Assembly (NCBI GenBank): GCA_017302355.1
Contig: JAFLDQ010000011.1
Location: 1 to 39,858 of the forward strand
From: Dechloromonas sp.
GTDB lineage: Bacteria; Pseudomonadota; Gammaproteobacteria; Burkholderiales; Rhodocyclaceae
DNA length: 39,858 bases
Direction: 5' to 3'
The notes below the pieces were generated by a model. That model did not search any database. It was not told the origin of the DNA and saw nothing but the letters and a program-made list of their open reading frames with translations. Shown here one piece after another: positions 1 through 10,595 of the stretch. A program made the position numbers and the translations under genes. The first letter of the stretch is position 1. The number at the start of each line of letters is the position of its first letter.

Positions 1-140
1 GCTGGCGTCTCTTCCATTTGCCCGGCAAGGTGGTGCGTCATGCCGGGGCCTGGGTGTTGAAGGTCGCCGCCGGGGCGCTTGATCTGTTCCGTTCGATCCG
101 CACCAAGAGCTTCGCACTGGCACAAGCAATGTCTCCGTAG
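1..140 (+). pseudogene. C-terminal end of an IS1380-like transposase, cut by the window edge
   Basis: The frame from base 3 to the TAG at 138-140 is open and encodes 45 residues beginning WRLFHLPGKVVRHAGAWVLK. A tryptophan, then LPGKVVRHAG, then a hydrophobic and Arg-rich tail is what I recognise as the extreme C-terminus of DDE transposases of the IS1380 group, downstream of the catalytic domain. The rest of the gene lies left of the window, so I cannot tell an intact insertion sequence from a remnant. I did not find a convincing terminal inverted repeat between the stop codon and the tRNA gene. Bases 141-368 hold no credible gene; the frame running through them on the other strand has no family character. 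Confidence 0.6.
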
Positions 141-368
141 TCACGGCGCGCCCAAGCTCGCCAACGGCGCGGCGCACATCGATGCGCCCGGATAGTCTCG
201 CTCAAAGTTTGTACAATTATACATTCTGCATGACCATCGCCGCGTGTGTGCTTGCGCGGCGGCTCGTTGCTCTCCCTCGCCGTCAATTTCCAGGTCCATA
301 ACGCCAATAAATCCCCGCCCTCGGGCTGTCAGAATTTCAATCGCGGAATTTGGGTTCCGGCAAATTGC

Positions 369-396
369 TTGACTTGCCTCCCGACACCCTTATAAT
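369..396 (+). promoter_or_regulatory. Sigma-70 promoter of tRNA-Val
   Basis: A TTGACT -35 box at 369-374 and a perfect TATAAT -10 box at 391-396 are separated by 16 bp. Transcription would start near base 403, a few nucleotides before the mature tRNA 5' end at 409. The near-consensus boxes and their placement directly before a stable RNA gene make this the strongest promoter-like sequence in the window. Confidence 0.8.
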
Positions 397-408
397 GCGC
401 GTCTCTTC

Positions 409-485
409 AGGCGGTTAGCTCAGTTGGTTAGAGCGCCACGTTGACATCGTGGAGGTCGTTGGTTCGATTCCAATACCGCCTACCA
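409..485 (+). tRNA. valT: tRNA-Val (anticodon GAC)
   Basis: A 77-nt cloverleaf can be folded by eye. The acceptor stem is AGGCGGT/ACCGCCT, with discriminator A and an encoded CCA at 483-485. The D-arm contains AGCTCAGTTGGTTAGAGC. The anticodon stem CCACG/CGTGG carries the loop TTGACAT, giving anticodon GAC (Val). The T-arm has the standard GGTTCGATTCC. It has its own promoter immediately upstream and a terminator-like hairpin about 85 nt downstream. The gene symbol is a guess at nomenclature only. Confidence 0.95.
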
Positions 486-570
486 AATTCCTGACGGATC
501 TGAATTGATCACTTTCCGAACTTGCCTCGCGGTTCAGAAGTCTTAATCGAGTCAGCCTTCGTTCGACCAG

Positions 571-601
571 AAAAGTGCGGCTCGCCCCGCGCTTTTTTTT
601 T
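571..601 (+). terminator. Intrinsic terminator or attenuator between tRNA-Val and thrS
   Basis: AAAAGTGCGG (571-580) pairs with CCGCGCTTTT (587-596) through ten positions, one of them a T-G wobble, around the six-base loop CTCGCC. A T-run continues to 601. This has the form of a strong Rho-independent terminator. It ends only 15 bases before the thrS start codon, so it could end the tRNA-Val transcript or act as a thrS leader attenuator. The sequence alone does not separate these roles. Confidence 0.7.
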
Positions 602-616
602 GCCTTGAGGCCCGCC

Positions 617-2533
617 ATGCCTGATATCAGACTGCCCGACGGTTCCATCCGTTCCTTTGACAAGGCGGTGACGATTGCCGAGGTCGCCGCCAGCATCGGC
701 GCCGGCCTCGCCCGCGCGGCGCTGGCCGGCAAGGTCGATGGCCGGCTGGTCGACACGTCCTGCGTGATCGACCAGGATGCCGATCTTGCCATCGTCACCG
801 AGCGCGACGCTGAGGGCCTCGAGATCATCCGCCATTCGACCGCCCACCTGCTGGCCTACGCGGTGAAGGAACTATTTCCCGAGGCGCAGGTCACCATCGG
901 CCCGGTCATCGAGAACGGCTTCTACTACGATTTTGCCTACAAGCGGCCGTTCACGCCGGAAGACCTGCAAGCCATCGAGCAGCGCATGGGCGAACTGGCG
1001 AAGCGCGACATTCCGGTCCGCCGCGAGGTGTGGGAGCGCGACGAAGCCGTCCGGTTCTTCCTCGATCAGGCGGAGAAGTACAAGGCCGAGCTGATCGCGG
1101 CGATTCCGGCCGACCAGCAGGTTTCGCTCTACCGCGAAGGCGATTTCGTCGACCTTTGCCGCGGCCCTCACGTGCCGAGCACGGGCAAGCTCAAGGTCTT
1201 CAAGCTGATGAAGGTGGCCGGCGCCTACTGGCGTGGCGACCACCGCAACGAACAGCTGCAGCGCATCTACGGCACGGCGTGGGCGAAGAAGGAAGACCTC
1301 GACGCCTACCTGCACATGCTCGAAGAAGCTGAGAAGCGCGATCACCGCCGCCTCGGCAAGCAGTTCGACCTCTTCCACATGCAGGACGAGGCGCCCGGCC
1401 TGGTCTTCTGGCACCCCAAGGGCTGGGCGATCTGGCAGGAAATCGAGCAGTACATGCGCGCCGTCTATCGCGACAACGGCTATCAGGAAGTGCGCTGTCC
1501 GCAGATTCTCGACAAGACGCTGTGGGAGAAATCCGGCCACTGGGAACACTACAAGGACAACATGTTCACCACCTCGTCGGAAAACCGCGATTACGCGGTC
1601 AAGCCGATGAACTGCCCGGGCCACATCCAGGTCTTCAATGCCGATCTGCGTTCCTATCGCGAACTGCCGCTGCGCTACGGCGAATTCGGTTCCTGCCACC
1701 GCAACGAGCCGGCCGGCGCGCTGCACGGGCTGATGCGCGTGCGCGGCTTCGTCCAGGACGACGGCCACATCTTCTGCACCGAGGAACAGATCGAGTCCGA
1801 AGTGACCGCGTTCAACGATCTGGTCAGGAAGGTCTACGCCGATTTCGGCTTCCACGACGTCGTCGTCAAGCTGGCGCTGCGTCCCGATGGCCGCGTCGGG
1901 TCGGACGAGGTCTGGGACAAGGCCGAGGAGGCGCTGCGCGGCGGTTTGCGGACGTCGGGTCTGGAGTGGACCGAACTGCCGGGCGAAGGCGCTTTTTACG
2001 GTCCCAAGATCGAGTTCCACATCAAGGACGCGATCGGCCGTTCCTGGCAATGCGGCACGATGCAGGTCGATTTCTCGATGCCCGGCCTGCTCGGCGCCGA
2101 ATACGTGGCCGGCAGCGACGAGCGGCGGACGCCGGTCATGCTGCACCGGGCGATCCTCGGGTCGCTCGAGCGCTTCATCGGCATCCTCATCGAGAATTTC
2201 GCGGGCGCCTTGCCGCTCTGGCTGGCGCCGGTGCAGGCCGTCGTCCTCAACATTTCCGAAAGGCAGGGCGACTATGCCGCCGATGTTGCGCAAAAGCTGC
2301 ATCAGGCGGGCTTCCGGGCCGAGGCGGATTTGCGCAACGAAAAGATAACCTATAAAATCCGCGAACATAGCTTGAACCGGATGCCTTATCAGCTGGTCGT
2401 GGGGGACAAGGAAAAGGCGGACGGAATGGTGGCCGTGCGTACTCGCGGCGGTCAGGATCTCGGACAAATGTCCGTCGATGACCTGATCGGGCGACTTCGA
2501 AATGAAGTTGCCGCGCGCAGTGGCACGGCTTAA
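617..2533 (+). CDS. thrS: Threonine--tRNA ligase
   Basis: This 638-aa cytoplasmic class II aminoacyl-tRNA synthetase charges tRNA-Thr using ATP and threonine. Domains in order are the N-terminal TGS domain (from [19 protein letters not shown]), the editing domain with the [12 protein letters not shown] zinc/editing motif near residue 74, the catalytic core containing MNCPGHI and the [17 protein letters not shown] motif 2, and motif 3 near [18 protein letters not shown]. An anticodon-binding domain follows. The length matches the usual ~640 residues. I place the start at ATG 617 rather than an upstream in-frame ATG because this gives the canonical TGS start and sits behind a GAGG ribosome-binding site. 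It heads the conserved thrS-infC-rpmI-rplT block. Confidence 0.98.
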   Translation: MPDIRLPDGSIRSFDKAVTIAEVAASIGAGLARAALAGKVDGRLVDTSCVIDQDADLAIVTERDAEGLEIIRHSTAHLLAYAVKELFPEAQVTIGPVIENGFYYDFAYKRPFTPEDLQAIEQRMGELAKRDIPVRREVWERDEAVRFFLDQAEKYKAELIAAIPADQQVSLYREGDFVDLCRGPHVPSTGKLKVFKLMKVAGAYWRGDHRNEQLQRIYGTAWAKKEDLDAYLHMLEEAEKRDHRRLGKQFDLFHMQDEAPGLVFWHPKGWAIWQEIEQYMRAVYRDNGYQEVRCPQILDKTLWEKSGHWEHYKDNMFTTSSENRDYAVKPMNCPGHIQVFNADLRSYRELPLRYGEFGSCHRNEPAGALHGLMRVRGFVQDDGHIFCTEEQIESEVTAFNDLVRKVYADFGFHDVVVKLALRPDGRVGSDEVWDKAEEALRGGLRTSGLEWTELPGEGAFYGPKIEFHIKDAIGRSWQCGTMQVDFSMPGLLGAEYVAGSDERRTPVMLHRAILGSLERFIGILIENFAGALPLWLAPVQAVVLNISERQGDYAADVAQKLHQAGFRAEADLRNEKITYKIREHSLNRMPYQLVVGDKEKADGMVAVRTRGGQDLGQMSVDDLIGRLRNEVAARSGTA

Positions 2534-2559
2534 TTGTTGTCGTTTTCGGGGGTTACACC

Positions 2560-3081
2560 ATCGCTCAGAACAAGGCGCATCGCCTAAACGAAGAAATCAC
2601 GGCACCGGAGATTCGTCTCCAGGGGGTGGAGGGGGAGCAGCTCGGAGTCATGAGCATCCGGGCTGCATTGCAGATCGCAGAAGACGTCGGGGTCGATCTG
2701 GTCGAGATCGCGCCGATGGCCAACCCGCCGGTATGCCGTGTCATGGACTACGGCAAATTCAAGTATCAGGAACAGAAGCGCGCGCACGAAGCCAAGCTCA
2801 AGCAGAAGCAGGTGCAGGTGAAGGAAATCAAGCTGCGTCCGGGGACCGACGAGAACGATTACCAGATCAAGCTCAGGAACATGATGCGTTTCCTGGAAGA
2901 GGAGGACAAGGTCAAGGTGACCCTGCGCTTCCGGGGCCGCGAAATGGCGCATCAGGAATTCGGCATGCGCCAGCTGGAACGGATCAAGGCGGATCTCGAC
3001 GCCGTCGGGCAGGTCGAGCAGATGCCGAAGATGGAAGGCCGTCAGATGATCATGGTCATCGGGCCGGCCAAGAGGAAGTAG
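2560..3081 (+). CDS. infC: Translation initiation factor IF-3 with a non-AUG (ATC) start
   Basis: IF-3 binds the 30S subunit, prevents premature 50S joining and checks the start codon-anticodon match. From ATC at 2560 the frame gives 173 residues beginning (I/M)[19 protein letters not shown], which is the expected N-terminus. Starting at the first in-frame ATG (2650) would delete about 30 conserved residues. The family signatures [29 protein letters not shown] and [15 protein letters not shown] are present. A rare AUU/AUC start is known in infC genes and lets IF-3 repress its own translation. An ATT at 2533 in the same frame is possible but less likely. The gene begins 26 nt after thrS. Confidence 0.93.
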   Translation: MAQNKAHRLNEEITAPEIRLQGVEGEQLGVMSIRAALQIAEDVGVDLVEIAPMANPPVCRVMDYGKFKYQEQKRAHEAKLKQKQVQVKEIKLRPGTDENDYQIKLRNMMRFLEEEDKVKVTLRFRGREMAHQEFGMRQLERIKADLDAVGQVEQMPKMEGRQMIMVIGPAKRK

Positions 3082-3122
3082 CAACAGGCAGTCGAAAACA
3101 AGTGCTTTCGGGTAATCGAAGC

Positions 3123-3161
3123 GTTCCCGCCGGGAACCACCTGACAGCATGTGATCAGGAG
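3123..3161 (+). promoter_or_regulatory. Paired hairpins in the infC-rpmI spacer, the second covering the rpmI ribosome-binding site
   Basis: Two hairpins precede rpmI. GTTCCC (3123-3128) pairs with GGGAAC (3132-3137) around a 3-nt loop. CCTGA (3140-3144) can pair with TCAGG (3155-3159), which overlaps the AGGAG ribosome-binding site at 3157-3161. In Escherichia coli, ribosomal protein L20 represses this operon by binding RNA in the same spacer. Structure at this place is therefore consistent with autoregulation, but I see no direct match to the known L20 site. Confidence 0.35.
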
Positions 3162-3167
3162 CAGGAA

Positions 3168-3365
3168 ATGCCCAAGATGAAGACCAAGAGCGGCGCCAAG
3201 AAGCGCTTCTCGGTTCGCGCGGATGGAAGCATCAAGCGCGCCCAAGCGTACAAGCGCCACATTCTGACCAAGAAGACCACCAAGGTCAAACGCCATCTGC
3301 GCGGTTCGGTCGTTGTCAGCCCGCGCGACGCCGCTGTCGTTCGCGCCATGATCCCCTACGCGTAA
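3168..3365 (+). CDS. rpmI: 50S ribosomal protein L35
   Basis: This 65-aa, strongly basic structural protein of the large ribosomal subunit begins [20 protein letters not shown] and contains the family segment [18 protein letters not shown]. The ATG at 3168 follows AGGAG with 6-nt spacing. The gene lies between infC and rplT, its usual place. The stop codon (3363-3365) runs directly into the AAGGAGG ribosome-binding site of rplT, so the two are probably translationally coupled. Confidence 0.97.
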   Translation: MPKMKTKSGAKKRFSVRADGSIKRAQAYKRHILTKKTTKVKRHLRGSVVVSPRDAAVVRAMIPYA

Positions 3366-3376
3366 GGAGGCACGGA

Positions 3377-3736
3377 ATGTCCAGAGTCAAACGTGGCGTG
3401 ACGGCGCATGCCCGTCACAAGAAGGTTCTCGCGCAAGCCAAGGGTTACCACGGTCGCCGCAAGAATGTCTATCGCGTCGCCAAACAGGCGGTGATGAAGG
3501 CCGGTCAGTACCAGTACCGTGACCGCCGTCAGCGCAAGCGCCAGTTTCGTTCCCTGTGGATCGCCCGGATCAATGCCGCCGCCCGTCTGGAAGGCATGAA
3601 GTACAGCACCTTCATGAATGGCCTGAAGAAAGCCAACATCGAAGTCGACCGCAAGGTGCTGGCCGATCTGGCCGTTTTCGATCAGCCGGCTTTTGCGGCG
3701 CTGGCCGCACAGGCCAAGGCACAGCTCGGCGCCTGA
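3377..3736 (+). CDS. rplT: 50S ribosomal protein L20
   Basis: This 119-aa RNA-binding protein of the large subunit is needed early in 50S assembly and, in related bacteria, is the autogenous repressor of this operon. The sequence is typical throughout: [30 protein letters not shown] at the N-terminus, [20 protein letters not shown] in the middle and a C-terminal globular half ending QAKAQLGA. The start follows TAAGGAGG at ideal spacing. A strong hairpin terminator comes 16 nt after the stop, so part of the transcription ends here and the rest continues into pheST. Confidence 0.98.
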   Translation: MSRVKRGVTAHARHKKVLAQAKGYHGRRKNVYRVAKQAVMKAGQYQYRDRRQRKRQFRSLWIARINAAARLEGMKYSTFMNGLKKANIEVDRKVLADLAVFDQPAFAALAAQAKAQLGA

Positions 3737-3752
3737 GCGAAAACACAACTGG

Positions 3753-3778
3753 AAAAGGAGGCGCAAGCCTCCTTTTTT
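3753..3778 (+). terminator. Intrinsic terminator or attenuator between rplT and pheS
   Basis: AAAAGGAGGC (3753-3762) is perfectly complementary to GCCTCCTTTT (3767-3776) around the tetraloop GCAA, and the T-run continues to 3778. It lies where enterobacteria place the pheST attenuator. I see no Phe-rich leader peptide: the only short ORF before pheS (from 3822) has four codons and no Phe. Simple partial termination after rplT is therefore as likely as Phe-controlled attenuation. Confidence 0.85.
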
Positions 3779-3856
3779 GGTTTCGGCCGCCGCCTTGCGG
3801 CTTTACGTCGGCGGCGCCGACATGAGCCGTCACTGAAACCTGCGTTGCTTTGGTGA

Positions 3857-7281
<3,425 letters not shown>

Positions 7282-7295
7282 CGGAAATCTACGAG

Positions 7296-7598
7296 ATGAC
7301 ACTGACCAAGGCGGAACTCGCCGATCTGTTGTTCGAAAAGGTGGGGCTCAACAAGCGTGAGGCCAAGGACATGGTCGAGGCCTTCTTCGACGAGATCCGC
7401 AAGGCTCTGGAATCCGGGGATGGCGTAAAGCTCTCCGGCTTCGGCAATTTCCAGTTGCGCAACAAGCCACAGCGTCCCGGGCGCAACCCCAAGACGGGCG
7501 AGGAAATCCCGATTACCGCGCGGCGCGTGGTGACCTTTCACGCCAGCCAGAAACTGAAGTCCGATGTCGAGTTGTCCAGCGATGGAACAGCGGCATAA
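7296..7598 (+). CDS. ihfA: Integration host factor subunit alpha
   Basis: This 100-aa HU/IHF-family protein forms a heterodimer with IHF-beta and bends DNA sharply during site-specific recombination, replication and transcription. It begins [20 protein letters not shown] and contains the DNA-binding beta-arm segment [33 protein letters not shown] with the conserved proline of the intercalating tip. Its place after pheT is conserved. The protein is also a typical host cofactor for integration of elements such as the one that seems to begin after the next tRNA gene. Confidence 0.97.
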   Translation: MTLTKAELADLLFEKVGLNKREAKDMVEAFFDEIRKALESGDGVKLSGFGNFQLRNKPQRPGRNPKTGEEIPITARRVVTFHASQKLKSDVELSSDGTAA

Positions 7599-7983
7599 GC
7601 CCTCGGGTGGCGATGAATTGCCACCGATCCCGGCCAAGCGCTATTTCACGATTGGCGAGGTCAGCGAACTGTGCGGCGTCAAGCCGCATGTGTTGCGTTA
7701 CTGGGAGCAGGAGTTCAACCAGCTCAAGCCGGTCAAGCGACGCGGCAACCGGCGCTACTACCAGCATCATGAAGTCCTGCTCGTCCGGCACATACGCGAA
7801 CTCCTCTACAGCCAGGGCTTCACGATCAGCGGAGCGCGCAACAAGCTCGATGAGGGGGACGCGAGCGACGCCGTCGCCCTCGAGGATGGTTCCAGGGGGG
7901 GCAGCGAAGCTTCGGGTGACGCGGCTTTCGCCAGCAGTCTGCGCGCTGAACTGCAGCACGTGATCGAGATGCTGCGCCTTTGA
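7582..7983 (+). CDS. MerR-family transcriptional regulator
   Basis: A MerR-type winged helix-turn-helix occupies roughly residues 18-90: [25 protein letters not shown], then [37 protein letters not shown]. The C-terminal tail is short, acidic and Gly-rich with no Cys or His cluster, so no metal or ligand is suggested. This is the small MerR protein commonly found next to ihfA in beta- and gammaproteobacteria; its target is unknown to me. The start is uncertain: ATG 7582 overlaps the end of ihfA by 17 nt, and ATG 7564 would add six residues. Neither has a clear ribosome-binding site. Confidence 0.85.
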   Translation: MEQRHKPSGGDELPPIPAKRYFTIGEVSELCGVKPHVLRYWEQEFNQLKPVKRRGNRRYYQHHEVLLVRHIRELLYSQGFTISGARNKLDEGDASDAVALEDGSRGGSEASGDAAFASSLRAELQHVIEMLRL

Positions 7984-8006
7984 TTCCTCGGGTTTTCGGT
8001 TATAAT
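7979..8006 (+). promoter_or_regulatory. Promoter of tRNA-Pro
   Basis: A perfect TATAAT at 8001-8006 lies 12 nt before the mature tRNA 5' end. A weak -35 box (TTTGAT at 7979-7984, or TTGATT one base later) lies 15-16 bp upstream and overlaps the stop codon of the MerR gene. Confidence 0.6.
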
Positions 8007-8016
8007 CACCCGCTTG

Positions 8017-8094
<78 letters not shown>

Positions 8095-8102
8095 AGAGAA
8101 TC

Positions 8103-8140
8103 AAGTACTTAGGCCAATCTTCGGATTGGCCTAAGTACTT
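8103..8140 (+). terminator. Perfect 17-bp hairpin with TTCG loop just after tRNA-Pro
   Basis: AAGTACTTAGGCCAATC (8103-8119) and GATTGGCCTAAGTACTT (8124-8140) are perfect inverted copies around the tetraloop TTCG. A UUCG-capped 17-bp RNA stem would be exceptionally stable. It begins 9 nt after the tRNA CCA and is followed by only a short T-run (to 8141), so it could terminate the tRNA transcript or shape its 3' processing. Each arm also begins or ends with the self-complementary AAGTACTT, so a DNA-level role near the attachment site is possible. Confidence 0.65.
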
Positions 8141-8474
8141 TCTGAGGCCAGATTTCTGAAATTTCCCCCCACGTTTCCCCCCACAGATTCGTGGGCTGTT
8201 ATGGGCTTGCTGGATACGGTGCGACACGAACGTGTTCTGTAAATATCTTGCTCGCCGATCTGCCGGGATAGGAAAATATCCGAGCCGTTTAGGCCATTGC
8301 TTCCAATGTCGAATGTCAGGGAAGGGTGTGTAGCAAATTCGCCCGCGTGGATGCCTTTCTGTCAAAAACGATAATTCTGCTGGTTCTTTCGAATCCGAGA
8401 CTTCGATTATTCGGGCTGAATACGAATAGAATGACAGGGGCAATAATGCTTTATCCTGAGCACGGGGGAAGAAG
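8141..8474. other. Non-coding stretch at the presumed element end
   Basis: No gene is supported here. The long minus-strand frame crossing 8006-8443 reads antisense through the tRNA and is an artefact. The segment is clearly more AT-rich than the chromosome to its left. It holds a near-repeat of a C-rich unit (TTTCCCCCCACG then TTTCCCCCCACA, 8163-8186). On the minus strand a 28-codon frame (8109-8195) reads PTNLWGETWGEISE but is closed by a stop on both sides. The promoter of the genes starting at 8475 must lie here; TAGAAT near 8427-8432 is a weak -10 candidate. No integrase gene is present. Confidence 0.5.
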
Positions 8475-8819
8475 ATGACAAAACGCGCGGCAACAACGGA
8501 AATCGTTTCGAAAATTTCACCACTCTTGATTCAGGGAGCGGTAGAGCGCACCGGAAGTGACGATATTCCCGGCGGTTATTGCGCTGACCTGCACATGTGG
8601 GTAGTGGACGGCTGTCCCATCGTGGAAGCACGATCTGAAATAGCGGAATTAACGACAAAAACCGAAGCGCAGATTGAGCGCGACGATACAGGCGAACCGT
8701 CCTTGCTGGAAATGCAGACTAAGACCTTGTCTCAAGTAGAGCGAGATGATCAGGACTTCGAAATCGGTTTGCTCGAACTTGCCACCAAGACTGCCAATAG
8801 ACCGGAACGCGACGACTGA
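8475..8819 (+). CDS. Candidate graspetide (omega-ester/amide peptide) precursor with three repeated cores
   Basis: This is a 114-aa acidic protein without a signal peptide. Residues 1-57 look like a leader that includes YCADLHMWVVDGCPIVE. The C-terminal half holds three units: ELTTKTEAQIERDD (58-71), EMQTKTLSQVERDD (79-92) and ELATKTANRPERDD (101-114). The shared pattern is E-[LM]-x-TKT-x4-ERDD at 21- and 22-residue spacing, and the last unit ends at the exact C-terminus. Thr (or Lys) donors before Glu/Asp acceptors in repeated C-terminal cores are the hallmark of graspetides, where an ATP-grasp ligase forms side-chain ester or amide rings. Such a ligase starts 2 nt downstream. The ATG follows GGGGGAAGAAG. 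I cannot assign a known graspetide subgroup. Confidence 0.75.
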   Translation: MTKRAATTEIVSKISPLLIQGAVERTGSDDIPGGYCADLHMWVVDGCPIVEARSEIAELTTKTEAQIERDDTGEPSLLEMQTKTLSQVERDDQDFEIGLLELATKTANRPERDD

Positions 8820-8821
8820 GT

Positions 8822-9775
8822 ATGTACTTGGTCGTAACGAACAAAAGGGACCTGACCAGCGATTTCATCATTCTCGAACTTAGGCGACGCGGTCTGCCAT
8901 ATCTTCGGCTTAACACTGAAGAAATTCCCGTTGCTGTCTTTCAATGCACCCCCGGCACTGAAGGTAGATGGAGGTTCGATTTGCCCGATGCATCGTTCGA
9001 GCTGACCCAGGTAACGGCTGCGTACTTCCGCCGCCCTGGAATGCCAGAACCGATGCCGCAGGTCCGTGACGCGGAGCAGAACTACTGTACGCAAGAATGG
9101 CATGCCACTTTGCAATCCCTTTATTGGGCAATTGGGGAGCGTTGGCTTAACCCTCCTCACTTGATCGCCCTTGCGGAAAACAAGATTTACCAGCTGACGC
9201 TTGCGAACTCTCTGGGTTTCATGATTCCGGATACGTTGGTCAGCAATGATCCCCTTGCAATAAAAAAATTTGCCGACCGTGGGCAGATTGTCGGGAAACC
9301 GTTGAGGAATGCGGTTGTGACGGGTGGAAATCGAGAGCGCGTGCTATTCACCACTCGTGTCTCGGTTGACGAAGAAACCGATGCAGATTCAATCAAGGCG
9401 TGCCCGATGATCCTGCAAAGGGAAATTCGGAAGAAGTTTGATGTTCGAGTAACGGTTGTCGGTGAGCAGGTGTTTGCGGCAACCATTGATTCGCAAACCG
9501 ACCCGGCCACCGAGGTGGATTGGCGGCGAATGTCCAAGGCAGGCTTGGGGCATGCGGTATATCAATTGCCAAAGGCTATGGCCGACCGTTGTATTGCTCT
9601 CACGCGGAAACTGGGCTTGAGATTTGGTGCAATAGATTTCGTGCTCGACCAGGACGGCCAACTCTGGTTTCTTGAGATCAACCCCAATGGCCAATGGGGA
9701 TGGATCGAAACGAGAACAGGGCATCCAATTGCCGCAGCCATCGTGTCGGAATTGGAGCGAATCGCGAATGCGTGA
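8822..9775 (+). CDS. MvdD-like ATP-grasp ligase (graspetide macrocyclase)
   Basis: This 317-aa cytoplasmic RimK-type ATP-grasp enzyme is expected to use ATP to activate acidic side chains of the upstream precursor and join them to Thr or Lys. The N-terminus MYLVVTNKRDLTSDFIILELRRRGLPYLRLNTEE and the segment VTAAYFRRPGMPEP resemble MvdC/MvdD enzymes. The central ATP-binding region contains ENKIYQLTLANSLGFMIPDTLVSN and IVGKPLRN. The metal-binding motif EINPNGQW lies at residues 285-292, after GAIDFVLDQDGQLWFL. The gene starts 2 nt after the precursor stop and overlaps the next gene by 8 nt, so all three should be made together. The only modification enzyme visible is this one ligase. Confidence 0.85.
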   Translation: MYLVVTNKRDLTSDFIILELRRRGLPYLRLNTEEIPVAVFQCTPGTEGRWRFDLPDASFELTQVTAAYFRRPGMPEPMPQVRDAEQNYCTQEWHATLQSLYWAIGERWLNPPHLIALAENKIYQLTLANSLGFMIPDTLVSNDPLAIKKFADRGQIVGKPLRNAVVTGGNRERVLFTTRVSVDEETDADSIKACPMILQREIRKKFDVRVTVVGEQVFAATIDSQTDPATEVDWRRMSKAGLGHAVYQLPKAMADRCIALTRKLGLRFGAIDFVLDQDGQLWFLEINPNGQWGWIETRTGHPIAAAIVSELERIANA

Positions 9776-10523
9776 GCTAACAAATATTCTGTGGCCTCGC
9801 CCCCAAGAGCTTTCTGCTATAGAACACGAGAAGTTTAGGCAGATGGACCTTGTACTGGACGCACAAATCAAGGGCCTGCCCGACGTCGATGAGAAGCAAC
9901 TGGCCGCATATCTGGAAGCAGTTCGGCGCATCGCTGATGAAGAGGGAAAACGAAAGACTGGAGCAGAAACAAGGGGGACAACGTTTATTGCTGCTGTCGC
10001 AACCTTGATTCCTTTGATGACGTGGGCTCTCGGGAATACCGATCGTTCGATCTGTTCTGGAGGGTGGGGCTGTTTTACATGGACAGGCGTTTTCACACTG
10101 GCTGTCATTTACTTCATTACCGCCGCCTATTGGTCGCTCAAATCTTTGGCCGTGGCTAACTTTCACGTCATTGGTGTGGAAGATATTGTCCTGATTTGTG
10201 AGAAGAAAAAAGACATCGTCAGGGAACTGATCCAGCAGACTCTATTGCAGGCCCGGAAGAATCGAGACACGATTAATGAGAAGCTGACCTTTATAAAGAT
10301 CGCACAGCGCCGTTTTTTCAATGGCCTTGCCGTTCTGGGCCTGTTGTTGATGTTCGATCCGCTATCCAGGTTTGGGACATTAGCTTTCCTTGCGTCGAAG
10401 ATTGAAGCATGGGCTACTCCGAGCGCCATTGGTTCGACAGGTTGCGTACCCGTAAACCTATTGATGCCTTTTAAGCTTGCTCCGTCAAAAAACTCAAAGT
10501 CGCAGATGACCAAGAGCAATTAG
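9768..10523 (+). CDS. Unrecognised membrane protein coupled to the ATP-grasp ligase
   Basis: This 251-aa protein is of unknown family. A charged N-terminal helical region (about 1-65) is followed by two hydrophobic segments, TTFIAAVATLIPLMTWAL (near 72-89) and FTLAVIYFITAAYWSL (near 106-121). A long charged helical stretch comes next (130-180, with KKKDIVRELIQQTLLQARKNRD), then a third hydrophobic segment, GLAVLGLLLMFDPL. The ATG at 9768 overlaps the ligase stop by 8 nt; an upstream frame start at 9672 lies deep inside the ligase and is rejected. No ABC-transporter or peptidase motif is visible, so export, immunity or an effector role in the membrane are all open. Translational coupling ties it to the precursor/ligase pair. 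Confidence 0.75.
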   Translation: MRELTNILWPRPQELSAIEHEKFRQMDLVLDAQIKGLPDVDEKQLAAYLEAVRRIADEEGKRKTGAETRGTTFIAAVATLIPLMTWALGNTDRSICSGGWGCFTWTGVFTLAVIYFITAAYWSLKSLAVANFHVIGVEDIVLICEKKKDIVRELIQQTLLQARKNRDTINEKLTFIKIAQRRFFNGLAVLGLLLMFDPLSRFGTLAFLASKIEAWATPSAIGSTGCVPVNLLMPFKLAPSKNSKSQMTKSN

Positions 10524-10595
10524 CGTCCGTGCGGTGGCTATCTGTTCGATTGGGGTTCGTGATGTCCAACCAATGCTGAGAAGAAAGGGAAAAAC

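Noticed and set aside
872..2467. Long minus-strand open frame opposite thrS
   Set aside because: It mirrors the codon bias of a high-GC gene on the other strand; no domain, and thrS is certain.
8475..8819. Triple TKT...ERDD repeat considered as a CRISPR-like or DNA-level repeat
   Set aside because: Codons differ between the units while the amino acids are kept, so the repeat is at protein level.
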